From Thalassococcus halodurans (lineage in GTDB: Bacteria > Pseudomonadota > Alphaproteobacteria > Rhodobacterales > Rhodobacteraceae): 64,000 nucleotides of DNA. Below the pieces are notes generated by a model. It saw nothing but the letters and a program-made list of their open reading frames with translations. It made no database searches and was not told the origin of the DNA. A program made the translations under genes and the position numbers. Numbering within the stretch: position 1 is the first letter of the stretch; the number at the start of each line of letters is the position of its first letter. The DNA is taken from positions 124,001-188,000 of the forward strand of contig NZ_FNUZ01000001.1 of NCBI RefSeq assembly GCF_900108225.1. Direction: 5' to 3'. Of the stretch, positions 51,472 to 60,798 are shown in pieces.

Positions 51472-51522
51472 GGGTCTCCTCCATCTCATGACAGTGTGTT
51501 CGGGTATTTCCGGCAGGTCAGG

Positions 51523-51918
51523 TCACTTGAAGCGACCACCCCGCTCCAACACCTCGATTTCGTAGCCGTCCGGATCGGCCACAAAGAAAAAGCGAGCGAT
51601 CACATCGCCACCCGGTGCAAATTCGACCAATTTTCTGGGCTTCAGCCCTGCCTCCACAAAGCGGGCATGTTCGGCATCAAGGTTTTCGACCGACACAGCC
51701 AGATGACCGTAGCCGTCACCAAGGTCATAGGACTCTTCCCGGCCTTTGTTGACGGTCAGTTCCAGTTCGAATTCTGTTTCGGGATTGCTGAGGTAAACAA
51801 GCGTGAAGCTGTCGAAATCCAGACGGTCTGCAACCTTTAGACCGAACGCTTGTTCGTAAAATTCCAATGACCGCGCTTCGTCGAGAACGCGGATCATGCT
51901 GTGTATGGCTTTGGCCAA
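51523..51918 (-). CDS. Glyoxalase I-type VOC protein
   Basis: 131 residues. MIRVLDEARSLEFYEQAFGLKV at the start, a Glu in FELELTVNKGREE, GYGHLAVSVENLDA and FVADPDGYEIEVLERG, a pattern near that of lactoylglutathione lyase (His, Glu, His, Glu ligands). It may detoxify methylglyoxal. Upstream of the GMC genes, on the same strand, 51 bases from them; co-transcription is possible. Confidence 0.88.
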   Translation of the reverse strand: MAKAIHSMIRVLDEARSLEFYEQAFGLKVADRLDFDSFTLVYLSNPETEFELELTVNKGREESYDLGDGYGHLAVSVENLDAEHARFVEAGLKPRKLVEFAPGGDVIARFFFVADPDGYEIEVLERGGRFK

Positions 51919-52021
51919 GGGCCCCTCCTGAATTGGTCAACGTGGTTACCAAGTCAGGATGACGCAGCGGCAGATCAGGCGGGTAGTAGCGTCATACTAC
52001 ACCTGAATTTTCTTCGTTGGC

Positions 52022-52327
52022 CTATTCGGCAGCGATGGATTGCGATCCGTCGTGATGGTCGGTTGCACCGGATTGTGCCATAAAAACAAGGCACGCGGTC
52101 CGCAGCAGCGACGTGAAGTTCACAGGTTCGCCCCGCGTCTCAAGCACTTCTGCATGCAGTTTAGAAATAAAAGCCGGTGTCGAAACGCCGTCCGCTTCGG
52201 AAATCTGATCAAGGATCACCCAAAACGCGTTTTCAAGGCGCAGGCTTGTGCTTTGACCGTTCAATCGCAAGCGTCGAGTCGTCGACGTGTACCGTTCCGG
52301 ATCCTGTCCGGCGAAGACCTGGCACAT
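52022..52327 (-). CDS. Ribbon-helix-helix domain protein
   Basis: 101 residues. RHH_4 (PF13467) type: TRRLRLNGQSTSLRLENAFW near residues 14-33, then VILDQISEADGVSTPAFISKL and a C-terminal FTSLLRTACLVFM. Proteins of this kind are small alphaproteobacterial DNA-binding or arylsulfotransferase-associated proteins with no fixed role. ATG 52327 has GGGAG upstream. Single gene. Confidence 0.83.
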   Translation of the reverse strand: MCQVFAGQDPERYTSTTRRLRLNGQSTSLRLENAFWVILDQISEADGVSTPAFISKLHAEVLETRGEPVNFTSLLRTACLVFMAQSGATDHHDGSQSIAAE

Positions 52328-52473
52328 GAGTAACTCCCTTCTTGGATGTGTTACCCAGCTTGTCACGACCGATGCCGCGACGTCCAGTCATCTTTCTGGA
52401 TACGTATCGTGCGACCACCACACGCATACCTTTGCGCGTGGCGTGCAATCGAAAAGCAGTGGGATAAAAATCC

Positions 52474-52929
52474 TCAGGCAGCGTCTTCGGATGTCTGGCT
52501 ATCGTCCTTCGCGGCATCATGCAGACGGATTTTGGCAACCATCACCTGTGTGCCATCGTTTTCCTTCATCCGCTGAACCTTCAGCTTGCCCAGTGGAGGC
52601 AGGTTAAATTCGCGACCATCGCCCAGCTCTTGCCCGAGAACTTCAAGCATAGCTTCGACAACGGGTTTGACGTCTTTCTTTTTCATGCCCGACCGCGCAA
52701 CGACAAGATCGATGAATTCCTTGCGCTTCAGCTCTTCCGGCTCTGCGCTTTTGGTCAGGGTCGCGGCGACCGCCTGATCAATTGCTTCCTGCACTTCAAG
52801 TTCTTCTTTGACACGCACCTGATCGATGGACACGACCTGTGGCACGGGCGCCTTGGCTTTCGTGGTTTTAGAAGCCGGAGCCTTCTTGGCAGCCGTCGTT
52901 TTCGCAGTTGTTGATTTACGTGTTGTCAT
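52474..52929 (-). CDS. HU-family DNA-binding protein with Ala/Lys-rich tail
   Basis: 151 residues. The N-terminal third (1-40) is rich in Lys, Ala and Thr (TTRKSTTAKTTAAKKAPASK), like a histone H1 tail. The C-terminal part is an HU/IHF fold: LKRKEFIDLVVARSGMKKKDV, then VLGQELGDGREFNLPPLGKL and VMVAKIRL. It compacts or bends DNA. ATG 52929 chosen; the longer frame to 53085 adds a poor leader. Separate from lon by its terminator. Confidence 0.88.
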   Translation of the reverse strand: MTTRKSTTAKTTAAKKAPASKTTKAKAPVPQVVSIDQVRVKEELEVQEAIDQAVAATLTKSAEPEELKRKEFIDLVVARSGMKKKDVKPVVEAMLEVLGQELGDGREFNLPPLGKLKVQRMKENDGTQVMVAKIRLHDAAKDDSQTSEDAA

Positions 52930-53074
52930 GCTCAATTGCCCTATTTTTATGATGGCCGCTTTGCGCGGCACTGCACTTATGGGTTGCAGCAACCCTAGCA
53001 GACTCTGGCAAAAATGCAAAATGTGATTGGTAGATGCCTTAAAACGTAGATAATTTCTGAATAGCAAAAGCAAA

Positions 53075-53104
53075 GGGCCGCCCAAATAATGGGCGGCCCT
53101 TTTT
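53075..53104 (-). terminator. Terminator of lon
   Basis: GGGCCGCCC (53075-53083), loop, GGGCGGCCC (53091-53099); T-runs on both sides (TTTTT at 53100-53104 on plus; TTTGCTTTT on minus). It lies 20 bases beyond the lon stop. Confidence 0.88.
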
Positions 53105-53123
53105 AATCAATCACAAGCTTTGC

Positions 53124-55529
53124 TTAGTGCGCGATGGCGCCTGTTTTCTCGTCCGACTTAGACAGTGCAGCTGCCGCCGCTTCTTCGGCTTCTTCGTCCC
53201 ATTCAATCGCCTCAGGCTCACGAATAAGGGCGTGCTTCAGAACCTCGGACACGTGCTCTACCGGAATGATTTCCAAGCCGCTTTTTACGTTGTCGGGCAG
53301 CTCGGCCAGATCTTTCTCGTTCTCTTTGGGAATGAGAACGGTCTTGATTCCGCCACGCAGCGCCGCCAGCAGCTTTTCTTTCAGACCACCGATCGCCAAA
53401 GCGTTCCCACGCAATGTGACCTCGCCTGTCATGGCGATGTCCTTGCGCACCGGAATACCGGTCAGAACAGACACGATGGACGTCACCATGGCCAAGCCGG
53501 CAGACGGACCATCCTTGGGCGTCGCGCCTTCGGGCACGTGCACGTGGATGTCCCACTTTTCGAACTTGGGCGGTTTGACACCAATCTGCGGGCTGATCGA
53601 ACGGACATAGCTGGATGCCGCATCAATCGACTCTTTCATGACGTCGCCCAGCTTACCCGTGGTCTTCATTCGGCCCTTACCGGGCAGACGCAGTGCTTCG
53701 ATCTGCAACAGATCGCCACCAACCGAGGTATAGGCCAGACCGGTCACAACACCGACCTGATGTTCGTCTTCAGCCAGACCATAGCGGTGCTTCCGAACGC
53801 CAAGGAAGTCGGGCAGGTTTTCTGCCGTCACAACGACCTTCTCCGCCTCTTTCTTGACGATCTTGGTCACTGCCTTCCGCGCCAGCTTCGATACTTCACG
53901 CTCAAGGTTCCGTACACCGGCCTCGCGTGTGTAGTAGCGAATGACGTCTGTCAGCGCTTCGTCCGTGATCTCGAACTCGCCATCTTTCAGACCGTGGTTC
54001 GCGACCGCCTTACCGATCAGGTGACGCTTGGCGATTTCCGCCTTTTCGTCTTCGGTGTAGCCGGACAGCGGGATGATCTCCATCCGGTCCAGAAGCGGGC
54101 CCGGCATGTTGTAGCTGTTCGACGTGGTCAGGAACATGACGTTCGACAGATCGTATTCGACCTCAAGATAGTGGTCGACGAAGGTCGAATTCTGTTCCGG
54201 ATCAAGCACCTCAAGCATGGCCGATGCGGGATCGCCACGGAAGTCCTGACCCATCTTGTCGATCTCATCGAGCAGGATCAGCGGGTTCGTGGTTTTCGCC
54301 TTTTTCAGCGCCTGAATGATCTTACCGGGCATCGAACCGATGTACGTCCGACGGTGGCCGCGGATTTCGGATTCGTCACGTACACCACCGAGAGAGATGC
54401 GAATGAATTCGCGTCCCGTTGCTTTGGCCACGGATTTGCCCAGCGATGTCTTACCAACACCCGGAGGGCCGACAAGGCACATGATCGGGCCTTTCAGCTT
54501 TTTCGAACGCTGCTGAACCGCCAGATATTCGACGATACGTTCCTTGACCTTATCAAGGCTGTAGTGATCGTCATCGAGGATCTTCTGCGCACGGCCAAGG
54601 TCCTTTTTGACCCGCGATTTTGTGCCCCACGGAATGGACAGCATCCAATCCAGATAATTGCGCACAACAGTAGCTTCTGCCGACATCGGGCTCATGTTCT
54701 TGAGCTTTTTGATCTCGGCTTCGGCCTTTTCTTTGGCCTCTTTGGACAGATCGGTCTCAGAGACGCGCTTTTCCAGCTCGGCCACTTCGTTCTGGCCGTC
54801 TTCACCGTCGCCGAGTTCCTTCTGAATGGCCTTCATCTGCTCATTCAGATAGTACTCGCGCTGGGTGCGCTCCATCTGGCTTTTGACGCGTGTCTTGATC
54901 TTTTTCTCGACCTGCAGAACGCTCATTTCGCCCTGCATGTGGCCATAAACTTTTTCCAACCGGTCCGAGATCGCCAGCGTTTCCAGAATTTCCTGCTTCT
55001 GGTTCACTTCGATACCCAGATGGCCCGCAACCAGATCGGCCAGCGTAGCAGCATCGGTTGTTTCGCCAACGGCGCTTAGTGCTTCGTCGGGGATGTTTTT
55101 CTTGATCTTTGCATAGCGCTCGAACTCGTCCGCGACGGTGCGCACCAGCGCCTCGATTGCGGTGCTGTCGCCCGGCATTTCGGTCAGCAGTTCGGCCTTG
55201 GCTTCGAAGAAGCTGTCGTTTTCTACGTATTCTTCAATCCGAACACGTGCCTGGCCTTCGACCAGCACCTTAACGGTGCCGTCGGGCAGCTTCAGAAGCT
55301 GAAGCACATTTGCCAGAACGCCGGTCTGATAAATGCCGTCGCTCTGCGGATCGTCCTCGGCAGGATCAATTTGGCTTGCAAGCAGGATCTGCTTGTCGTC
55401 AGCCATCACCTCTTCCAGTGCGCGTACCGATTTCTCGCGCCCTACGAAGAGCGGCACGATCATATGCGGGAACACGACGATGTCGCGCAGCGGCAGAACT
55501 GGATAGGATGCATTCAAAGGCTGTTGCAT
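53124..55529 (-). CDS. lon: Lon ATP-dependent protease
   Basis: 801 residues. Substrate-binding N-domain (PVLPLRDIVVFPHMIVPL), AAA+ module with Walker A CLVGPPGVGKTSLGKS (about residue 350) and LILLDEIDKMGQD, and a proteolytic domain with catalytic Ser in KDGPSAGLAMVT and Lys in GLKEKLLAALRGG. It degrades misfolded and regulatory proteins and, in Caulobacter, CcrM, DnaA and SciP. A heat-shock-type promoter lies about 75-105 bases upstream of the start. Confidence 0.99.
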   Translation of the reverse strand: MQQPLNASYPVLPLRDIVVFPHMIVPLFVGREKSVRALEEVMADDKQILLASQIDPAEDDPQSDGIYQTGVLANVLQLLKLPDGTVKVLVEGQARVRIEEYVENDSFFEAKAELLTEMPGDSTAIEALVRTVADEFERYAKIKKNIPDEALSAVGETTDAATLADLVAGHLGIEVNQKQEILETLAISDRLEKVYGHMQGEMSVLQVEKKIKTRVKSQMERTQREYYLNEQMKAIQKELGDGEDGQNEVAELEKRVSETDLSKEAKEKAEAEIKKLKNMSPMSAEATVVRNYLDWMLSIPWGTKSRVKKDLGRAQKILDDDHYSLDKVKERIVEYLAVQQRSKKLKGPIMCLVGPPGVGKTSLGKSVAKATGREFIRISLGGVRDESEIRGHRRTYIGSMPGKIIQALKKAKTTNPLILLDEIDKMGQDFRGDPASAMLEVLDPEQNSTFVDHYLEVEYDLSNVMFLTTSNSYNMPGPLLDRMEIIPLSGYTEDEKAEIAKRHLIGKAVANHGLKDGEFEITDEALTDVIRYYTREAGVRNLEREVSKLARKAVTKIVKKEAEKVVVTAENLPDFLGVRKHRYGLAEDEHQVGVVTGLAYTSVGGDLLQIEALRLPGKGRMKTTGKLGDVMKESIDAASSYVRSISPQIGVKPPKFEKWDIHVHVPEGATPKDGPSAGLAMVTSIVSVLTGIPVRKDIAMTGEVTLRGNALAIGGLKEKLLAALRGGIKTVLIPKENEKDLAELPDNVKSGLEIIPVEHVSEVLKHALIREPEAIEWDEEAEEAAAAALSKSDEKTGAIAH

Positions 55530-55602
55530 AGACTTTCCTTATACTTGGCAAGACGACCGCGTCCCGAAATCGGCAACTCAGATCGCCCCCGTGTCAGAAG
55601 GA

Positions 55603-55632
55603 TAAACTGGGGTCTCGTCCGCAGTTTTTCAA
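55603..55632 (-). promoter_or_regulatory. Sigma-32 (RpoH) type promoter of lon
   Basis: On the minus strand: TTGAAA (55632-55627), 14-base spacer, CCCCAGTTTA (55612-55603). The -35, spacing and -10 fit the RpoH consensus CTTGAAA-N14-CCCCATNT with one mismatch in the -10. The transcript would begin near 55596, 67 bases before the lon ATG. Confidence 0.65.
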
Positions 55633-56007
55633 CTGCCCAGAGCATCCTTTGAACCTAGAATGACGCGCGGCGCGCATGGGTGCAAGCTGTGCATCAGGGC
55701 TTATCCCCAGAAAACGGCCAATCGCGCCGCCTTATCAGCGAATTGAAGATATTTTTTCGCACCGCGCGGGAATTTTACCGAGCCTCTGCACAGTAACGCG
55801 CCGTTGAGCCCAAAGGTCTTGCTGGTGACTTTTGGCACTGAAATCCGGAGCAATGGTAAACCAATACATCCAACACGCGCATCAGGCATGGGACAGCATC
55901 CGCGTCAGTGCAGAAAAATATTCATATTTATCAAAGATCAAAACAAATACCCGACAAGCAAAACCCCACCAACCCCTTCAAAACAGGTGTAACAATCGGC
56001 ATTTTAG
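55633..56007. other. Intergenic region between lon and sqdB promoters
   Basis: About 375 bases without a credible gene. Short open frames (for example 55804-55992 on plus) have no ribosome site and no recognisable product. The part near sqdB is more AT-rich than the rest of the window. Confidence 0.6.
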
Positions 56008-56036
56008 CGTCATAAATCTGTAGCCAAACTGTTTCA
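56008..56036 (+). promoter_or_regulatory. Pho-box-like direct repeats upstream of sqdB
   Basis: Three 7-base units spaced by 4 bases: GCGTCAT-AAAT-CTGTAGC-CAAA-CTGTTTC, an 11-base period as in PhoB boxes (CTGTCAT-N4-CTGTCAT). The first unit with its spacer matches 9 of 11 positions. It ends 49 bases before the sqdB start. Sulfolipid genes are known to rise under phosphate limitation in Rhodobacter. Confidence 0.55.
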
Positions 56037-56085
56037 CAAAGCAGACAGCACACGAACTGACGATCTGGGTTAGAGGAAAAAATTT

Positions 56086-57303
56086 ATGAAAATCGCAATT
56101 CTGGGTGGGGATGGCTTCTGCGGATGGCCCACAAGCTTGCATCTTTCCAATCAAGGTCACAAAGTTCACATCATCGACAACCTGTCACGCCGCTGGATCG
56201 ACACCGAACTGGGCGTGCAATCCCTGACGCCCATGGACTCGATCCAGGAACGTTGCCGCATCTGGAAGCAGACCAGCGGCGAGACGATCCATTTCCACCT
56301 GCTGGACCTTGCCAAAGAATATGAACGGCTGAAGGCGTGGATGATCGAACACAAACCCGACGCCATCGTGCATTTCGCCGAACAGCGCGCCGCGCCCTAT
56401 TCGATGAAATCCGACCGCCATAAAGTCTATACCGTCAACAACAACGTCAACGCGACGCACAACCTGATCGCCTCTGTGGTCGAGTCCGGTATTGATCCGC
56501 ATATCGTGCACCTCGGCACGATGGGCGTTTACGGCTACTCGACCATCGGCGCGCCGATCCCCGAAGGCTATCTGGATGTGTCTATCGACACGCCCAATGG
56601 CCCCAAGCATCAGGAAATCCTGTACCCGACGCGCCCCGGTTCGGTCTATCACATGACCAAGTCGCTGGATCAGATCCTGTTCCAGTTCTACGCCCAAAAC
56701 GACGGGTTGCGCGTCACCGACCTGCACCAAGGCATCGTCTGGGGCACGCACACAGACCAGACCCGCCGCCACGAACAGCTGATCAACCGCTTTGATTATG
56801 ACGGCGATTACGGCACCGTTCTGAACCGCTTCCTGATCCAAGCGGCCATCGGTTACCCGCTGACAGTACACGGCACAGGTGGCCAGACACGTGCGTTCAT
56901 CCACATCCAGGATTCCGTGCGCTGCATCGAACTGGCGCTTTCCGACGCGCCCAAGGCCGGTGATCGGGTGAAAATCTTCAACCAGATGACGGAAACCCAC
57001 CGTGTTCGCGATCTGGCGGAACTGGTATCGAAACTGACAGGGGCCGAGATCAAGTATCTGCCGAACCCGCGTAAGGAAGCAGCCGAAAACGATTTGATCG
57101 TGGATAACGATCAGTTCCTTGCTTTGGGCCTGAACCCGACCACGCTGGCCGATGGCTTGTTGGAAGAGGTCGTTGAAGTGGCCAAGAAATACGCCCACCG
57201 CATCGACCGGTCGCGCGTTCCGGCGGTTTCGGCATGGACCAAAGACATCGCGGGTCGCGTCGATCACGACCCCGAAGGCAAAGCGCTTAAATCCGTTTCA
57301 TGA
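56086..57303 (+). CDS. sqdB: UDP-sulfoquinovose synthase
   Basis: 405 residues. It converts UDP-glucose and sulfite to UDP-sulfoquinovose with bound NAD. The N-terminal ILGGDGFCGWPTSLHLS is the SqdB form of the nucleotide loop, followed by IIDNLSRRWIDTELGVQSLTP, the Tyr-Lys pair in SVYHMTKSLDQ, and RAFIHIQDSVRCIELAL. First gene of a coupled trio; the ATG/TGA overlaps with the next gene are four bases. Confidence 0.97.
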   Translation: MKIAILGGDGFCGWPTSLHLSNQGHKVHIIDNLSRRWIDTELGVQSLTPMDSIQERCRIWKQTSGETIHFHLLDLAKEYERLKAWMIEHKPDAIVHFAEQRAAPYSMKSDRHKVYTVNNNVNATHNLIASVVESGIDPHIVHLGTMGVYGYSTIGAPIPEGYLDVSIDTPNGPKHQEILYPTRPGSVYHMTKSLDQILFQFYAQNDGLRVTDLHQGIVWGTHTDQTRRHEQLINRFDYDGDYGTVLNRFLIQAAIGYPLTVHGTGGQTRAFIHIQDSVRCIELALSDAPKAGDRVKIFNQMTETHRVRDLAELVSKLTGAEIKYLPNPRKEAAENDLIVDNDQFLALGLNPTTLADGLLEEVVEVAKKYAHRIDRSRVPAVSAWTKDIAGRVDHDPEGKALKSVS

Positions 57304-58136
57304 GCCTGCCGGACGATCTGAAACCAGAAGGCCCGCCCACATCGGTTCGGGCTTTCGTCACGCTCGTGACCAACGCGGATTTCGCGATGGGCGGCAAGGC
57401 TTTGATGAACTCACTGCGGATGACGGGGACGGTGGCGGACCTTGTGGTCATGCATACCGAGGCCGTTCCCGAGGAATCCCTAACCCCGCTACGGGATGCA
57501 GGCGTGCGCCTGATCAAAACCGAATTGCTGCCCACATCGGACGCGTTCAATCGCGCCCACGCCCGCGACGCGCTTCACGGCGCTGCGCCGTTCACCAAGG
57601 GCACCAAACCACCCTTCCACACGCCGCTGGATAACTTTGCCAAGCTCCGTCTGTGGCAATTGGATTATGACCGCGTGGTGTTTCTGGACGCGGACACCGT
57701 CGTAATCCGCAACATCGACACGCTATTCGACTACCCAGAGTTTTGCGCAGCACCCAATGTCTATGAAAGCGTTGCGGACTTTCACCGCATGAACTCTGGC
57801 GTTTTCACCGCGCGCCCGTCGCAAGCCACCTTTGATGACATGCTGTCCAAACTGGATGTCGAAGGCGCCTTCTGGCGACGCACCGATCAGACATTTTTGC
57901 AAAGCTACTTTCCCGACTGGCACGGCCTACCGGTGACCTACAATATGCTGCAATACGTCTGGTTCAACATGCCCGATCTTTGGAACTGGGAAAGCGTCAA
58001 AATCGTGCATTTTCAGTATGAAAAGCCATGGCAGAACCATGATAAGGTCGAAAAGCTGCGCCCGTTAATCTACCTCTGGCACAGCTATCTGAACGGCGAG
58101 ACACCCGATCTGACCGCCCTGAAGAACCCCTCATGA
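57300..58136 (+). CDS. sqdD: Glycosyltransferase, probable SQDG synthase SqdD
   Basis: 278 residues. Glycosyltransferase family 8/glycogenin type: FVTLVTNADFAMGGKALMNS near the start, DXD motif in VVFLDADTVVIRNID (about residue 125), NSGVFTARPS and a C-terminal VKIVHFQYEKPW with the last metal His. In Rhodobacter sphaeroides, SqdD of the sqdBDC operon is thought to transfer sulfoquinovose to diacylglycerol. Identity rests on fold plus the operon order, which is the same. Four-base overlaps on both sides. Confidence 0.9.
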   Translation: MSLPDDLKPEGPPTSVRAFVTLVTNADFAMGGKALMNSLRMTGTVADLVVMHTEAVPEESLTPLRDAGVRLIKTELLPTSDAFNRAHARDALHGAAPFTKGTKPPFHTPLDNFAKLRLWQLDYDRVVFLDADTVVIRNIDTLFDYPEFCAAPNVYESVADFHRMNSGVFTARPSQATFDDMLSKLDVEGAFWRRTDQTFLQSYFPDWHGLPVTYNMLQYVWFNMPDLWNWESVKIVHFQYEKPWQNHDKVEKLRPLIYLWHSYLNGETPDLTALKNPS

Positions 58137-58954
58137 AAATCGCGCTGACAGGGGCAACTGGGATCGCAGGGCAGGCAATTTTGCAAAGCCTTGCCGCGCA
58201 TGACGTGACCATTCTGGGCAGATCCACGGTGGCGGGGCATAGCCACATAAAGTGGACACTCGACGCGCCAGCGCCGGACCTGAGCGGCTTTGACGCGCTG
58301 ATTCACGCCGCCTTTCAGCACGCCCCTGGCAAATACCGCGGCGGCGAAGGGAATGACCCCGCCGGTTTCATCACATCCAATCTGGACGGAACTGTACGGC
58401 TTTTCGATGCCGCCGCCGCGCATGGGTTATCCCATGTGATTTTCCTGTCGTCCCGCGCAGTTTTCGACGGCTATCCCAAGGGAACCACGCTGACCGAAGA
58501 CCTGCCTCCCAAACCAACCTCTCTCTACGGCGAGGTCAAAGTAAAGGCCGAGGCCCACCTTTCCGCCCTGCCCCTGACCGGCATCACGCTCAGGGCGACG
58601 GGTTTATATGGGAAGGGAAACGCCAACAAATGGGCGCCGTTGATTGCTGACTACCTGTCCGGAAACGCGATTGAACCGCGCGTCGCGTCCGAGGTGCATG
58701 TGCAAGATCTGGCGCAAGCGTGTCAGATTGCACTGTCGCAAAACCAATCATCCATATTCCATGTATCGGACATCTTGCTGGATCGTCACGATTTGCTGGC
58801 AATGGTGCAGAACCTAACGAACAGCCCAAATTCACTGCCCAAACGCAGCGACGCTGACGTCAGCCAGTTGGAGTGCACAAACCTGAAGGCGCTGGGCTGG
58901 CAGCCGGGCGGGATGGAATTGCTTCGCCAAACGCTGCCCGACTTACTGCCTTAA
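58133..58954 (+). CDS. sqdC: NAD(P)-dependent epimerase-like protein SqdC
   Basis: 273 residues. Short-chain reductase/epimerase fold: ALTGATGIAGQAILQSL at the N-terminus, VIFLSSRAVFDGYP about residue 103, and a Tyr-x3-Lys in TSLYGEVKVKAE near 125. It matches the third gene of the Rhodobacter sqdBDC operon, needed for normal sulfolipid amounts; its exact reaction is not settled. It ends four bases before the tgt stop on the other strand. Confidence 0.85.
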   Translation: MKIALTGATGIAGQAILQSLAAHDVTILGRSTVAGHSHIKWTLDAPAPDLSGFDALIHAAFQHAPGKYRGGEGNDPAGFITSNLDGTVRLFDAAAAHGLSHVIFLSSRAVFDGYPKGTTLTEDLPPKPTSLYGEVKVKAEAHLSALPLTGITLRATGLYGKGNANKWAPLIADYLSGNAIEPRVASEVHVQDLAQACQIALSQNQSSIFHVSDILLDRHDLLAMVQNLTNSPNSLPKRSDADVSQLECTNLKALGWQPGGMELLRQTLPDLLP

Positions 58955-58957
58955 CCC

Positions 58958-60085
58958 TCAAAGCCGCTCGATATCACCTTCGGCGCGCTGGGCGTGGAAT
59001 TCTGCTTCGAACTCTGCAAAGCGACCCGCTGCAATCGCGTCGCGCATTCCCTGCATAAGCTCTTGGAAATAGTGCAGGTTGTGCCACGTCAGAAGCATCC
59101 CCGAAATCATCTCTTGCGCGCGGAACACGTGATGCAAATAAGCGCGCGAATAGTTGCTGCACGCAGGGCATGTGCACTGTTCATCCAACGGGCGCGGATC
59201 ATCCTGATGGCGGGCGTTCTTGATGTTGACCTGCCCGCGACGCGTCCACGCCTGCCCGGTGCGACCGGAACGGGACGGCAAAACGCAATCCATCATATCA
59301 ATGCCGCGCTTGACCGCGCCAACGATATCGTCCGGCTTGCCCACGCCCATCAGGTAACGCGGCTTGTCCACTGGCAGCATATCAGGCGCGTAGTCCAGAC
59401 AGCTGAACATGGCCTCTTGCCCCTCGCCCACCGCGAGACCGCCAATGGCGTAGCCATCAAAGCCGATGTCCTGCAGCGCCTTGGCGCTTTCTTCGCGCAG
59501 GTCCTGTTCCAAACCACCCTGCTGGATGCCGAACAACGCATGCCCCGGTCGATCGCCAAAGGCATCCCGGGACCGCTGCGCCCAGCGCATCGACAGGCGC
59601 ATCGATTCAGCGATGCGGTCCTTTGATGCGGGAAGCGCAGGGCATTCATCGAAACACATCACAATGTCAGAGCCCAGCAACCGCTGGATTTCCATCGACC
59701 GTTCCGGCGTCAATTCGTGCTTTGACCCGTCGATGTGGCTTTTGAAGGTCACACCCTTTTCGGTCATCTTCCGCAGATCGGCCAAGGACATCACCTGAAA
59801 GCCACCCGAGTCTGTCAGGATGGGCCGATCCCAGTTCATGAACTTGTGCAAGCCACCCAGCCGGTCAATGCGTTCCGCCGTAGGACGCAGCATCAGGTGG
59901 TAGGTATTGCCCAGCAAAATATCGGCACCGGTCGCGCGGACGCTTTCGGGCATCATCGCCTTGACGGTCGCGGCTGTTCCAACAGGCATAAATGCCGGTG
60001 TGCGGATTTCGCCACGGGGCGTCGAAATCTCTCCGGTGCGGGCGCGGCCATCGGTGGCGTGAAGGGCAAAGGAAAACTGTGTCAT
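58958..60085 (-). CDS. tgt: tRNA-guanine transglycosylase
   Basis: 375 residues. It exchanges guanine 34 of tRNAs with GUN anticodons for preQ1, the first step to queuosine. The catalytic Asp is in [18 protein letters not shown] (about residue 93), with the second in [13 protein letters not shown] region, and the zinc site is [21 protein letters not shown] 60085 gives the usual N-terminus ([13 protein letters not shown]); an ATG 12 bases upstream is possible. Its products are substrates for GluQRS on tRNA-Asp. Confidence 0.97.
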   Translation of the reverse strand: MTQFSFALHATDGRARTGEISTPRGEIRTPAFMPVGTAATVKAMMPESVRATGADILLGNTYHLMLRPTAERIDRLGGLHKFMNWDRPILTDSGGFQVMSLADLRKMTEKGVTFKSHIDGSKHELTPERSMEIQRLLGSDIVMCFDECPALPASKDRIAESMRLSMRWAQRSRDAFGDRPGHALFGIQQGGLEQDLREESAKALQDIGFDGYAIGGLAVGEGQEAMFSCLDYAPDMLPVDKPRYLMGVGKPDDIVGAVKRGIDMMDCVLPSRSGRTGQAWTRRGQVNIKNARHQDDPRPLDEQCTCPACSNYSRAYLHHVFRAQEMISGMLLTWHNLHYFQELMQGMRDAIAAGRFAEFEAEFHAQRAEGDIERL

Positions 60086-60235
60086 GGGTTCTCTCATGAC
60101 CTATGCACAAAAAAATGCCAAGAGCACGCAAACGGTCGATTGCGCTTTCGCAATGCAGCGATTTCGATACCCGCTCTTTACCCCCGTTTGCCTATTCCCT
60201 ATATGAACGGTCAGGAACTCTGGAAGGATCAGTCG

Positions 60236-60598
60236 ATGTCCGACGCAAACCCGCAGCTGGAAGGTGCCCCCCTGATCGCGCCCTCAAGCACCGATCACCC
60301 CCTGTATGATCAGGTGGTCGAAGCGTGCCGTACCGTTTACGACCCCGAAATCCCGGTCAACATTTATGATCTGGGCCTGATCTATACGATTGATATCGAC
60401 GCGGAAAACGCCGTGAAGATCATCATGACCCTGACTGCCCCGGGCTGTCCTGTTGCCGGTGATATGCCGGGTTGGATCGCGGACGCGGTTGAACCGCTGG
60501 CAGGTGTCAAACAGGTGGATGTCGATCTGACGTGGGAGCCGCCGTGGGGCATGGACATGATGTCTGACGAAGCACGCCTTGAACTGGGCTTCATGTAA
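60236..60598 (+). CDS. sufT: Fe-S assembly protein SufT (DUF59/MIP18 family)
   Basis: 120 residues. VVEACRTVYDPEIPVNIYDLGLIY (about 27-50), TLTAPGCPVAGDMPGWI with the conserved Cys, and VDVDLTWEPPWGMDMMSDEA, the complete DUF59 pattern. SufT helps mature Fe-S proteins. In many alphaproteobacteria it ends a suf operon; here only it and an IscA-type gene 1 kb away remain. ATG 60236 with AAGGAT ahead; an in-frame ATG at 60203 has no site. Confidence 0.93.
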   Translation: MSDANPQLEGAPLIAPSSTDHPLYDQVVEACRTVYDPEIPVNIYDLGLIYTIDIDAENAVKIIMTLTAPGCPVAGDMPGWIADAVEPLAGVKQVDVDLTWEPPWGMDMMSDEARLELGFM

Positions 60599-60626
60599 GA
60601 CCCGCAAAAACCACGATTTCTGAATT

Positions 60627-60652
60627 GGCCGGCATCGCGTCCGGCCTTTTTT
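60627..60652 (+). terminator. Intrinsic terminator of sufT
   Basis: GGCCGG (60627-60632), an eight-base loop, CCGGCC (60641-60646), then six Ts. Confidence 0.9.
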
Positions 60653-60798
60653 GTGTCCCGAAACTTTAAAAAACCGTGCGAATGTGCGAAAACACACGGA
60701 CGGACACAGATTGTGTCAGCACTTTTGAAAAAAACGATTATTTTTATTAGTTTGGCGAACGATCCATAGATCGGCGTCCAAAGAAATTTTGAGGTCTC

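Noticed and set aside
53127-55079. 650-codon open frame on plus opposite lon
   Set aside because: Lies wholly antisense to lon, whose motifs are complete. The translation is low-complexity Leu/Phe/Arg/Asp-rich with no recognisable domain, as expected for a mirror frame in GC-rich DNA.
55804-55992. 62-codon open frame in the lon-sqdB gap
   Set aside because: No ribosome site and no recognisable sequence; overlaps another short frame in a different phase.
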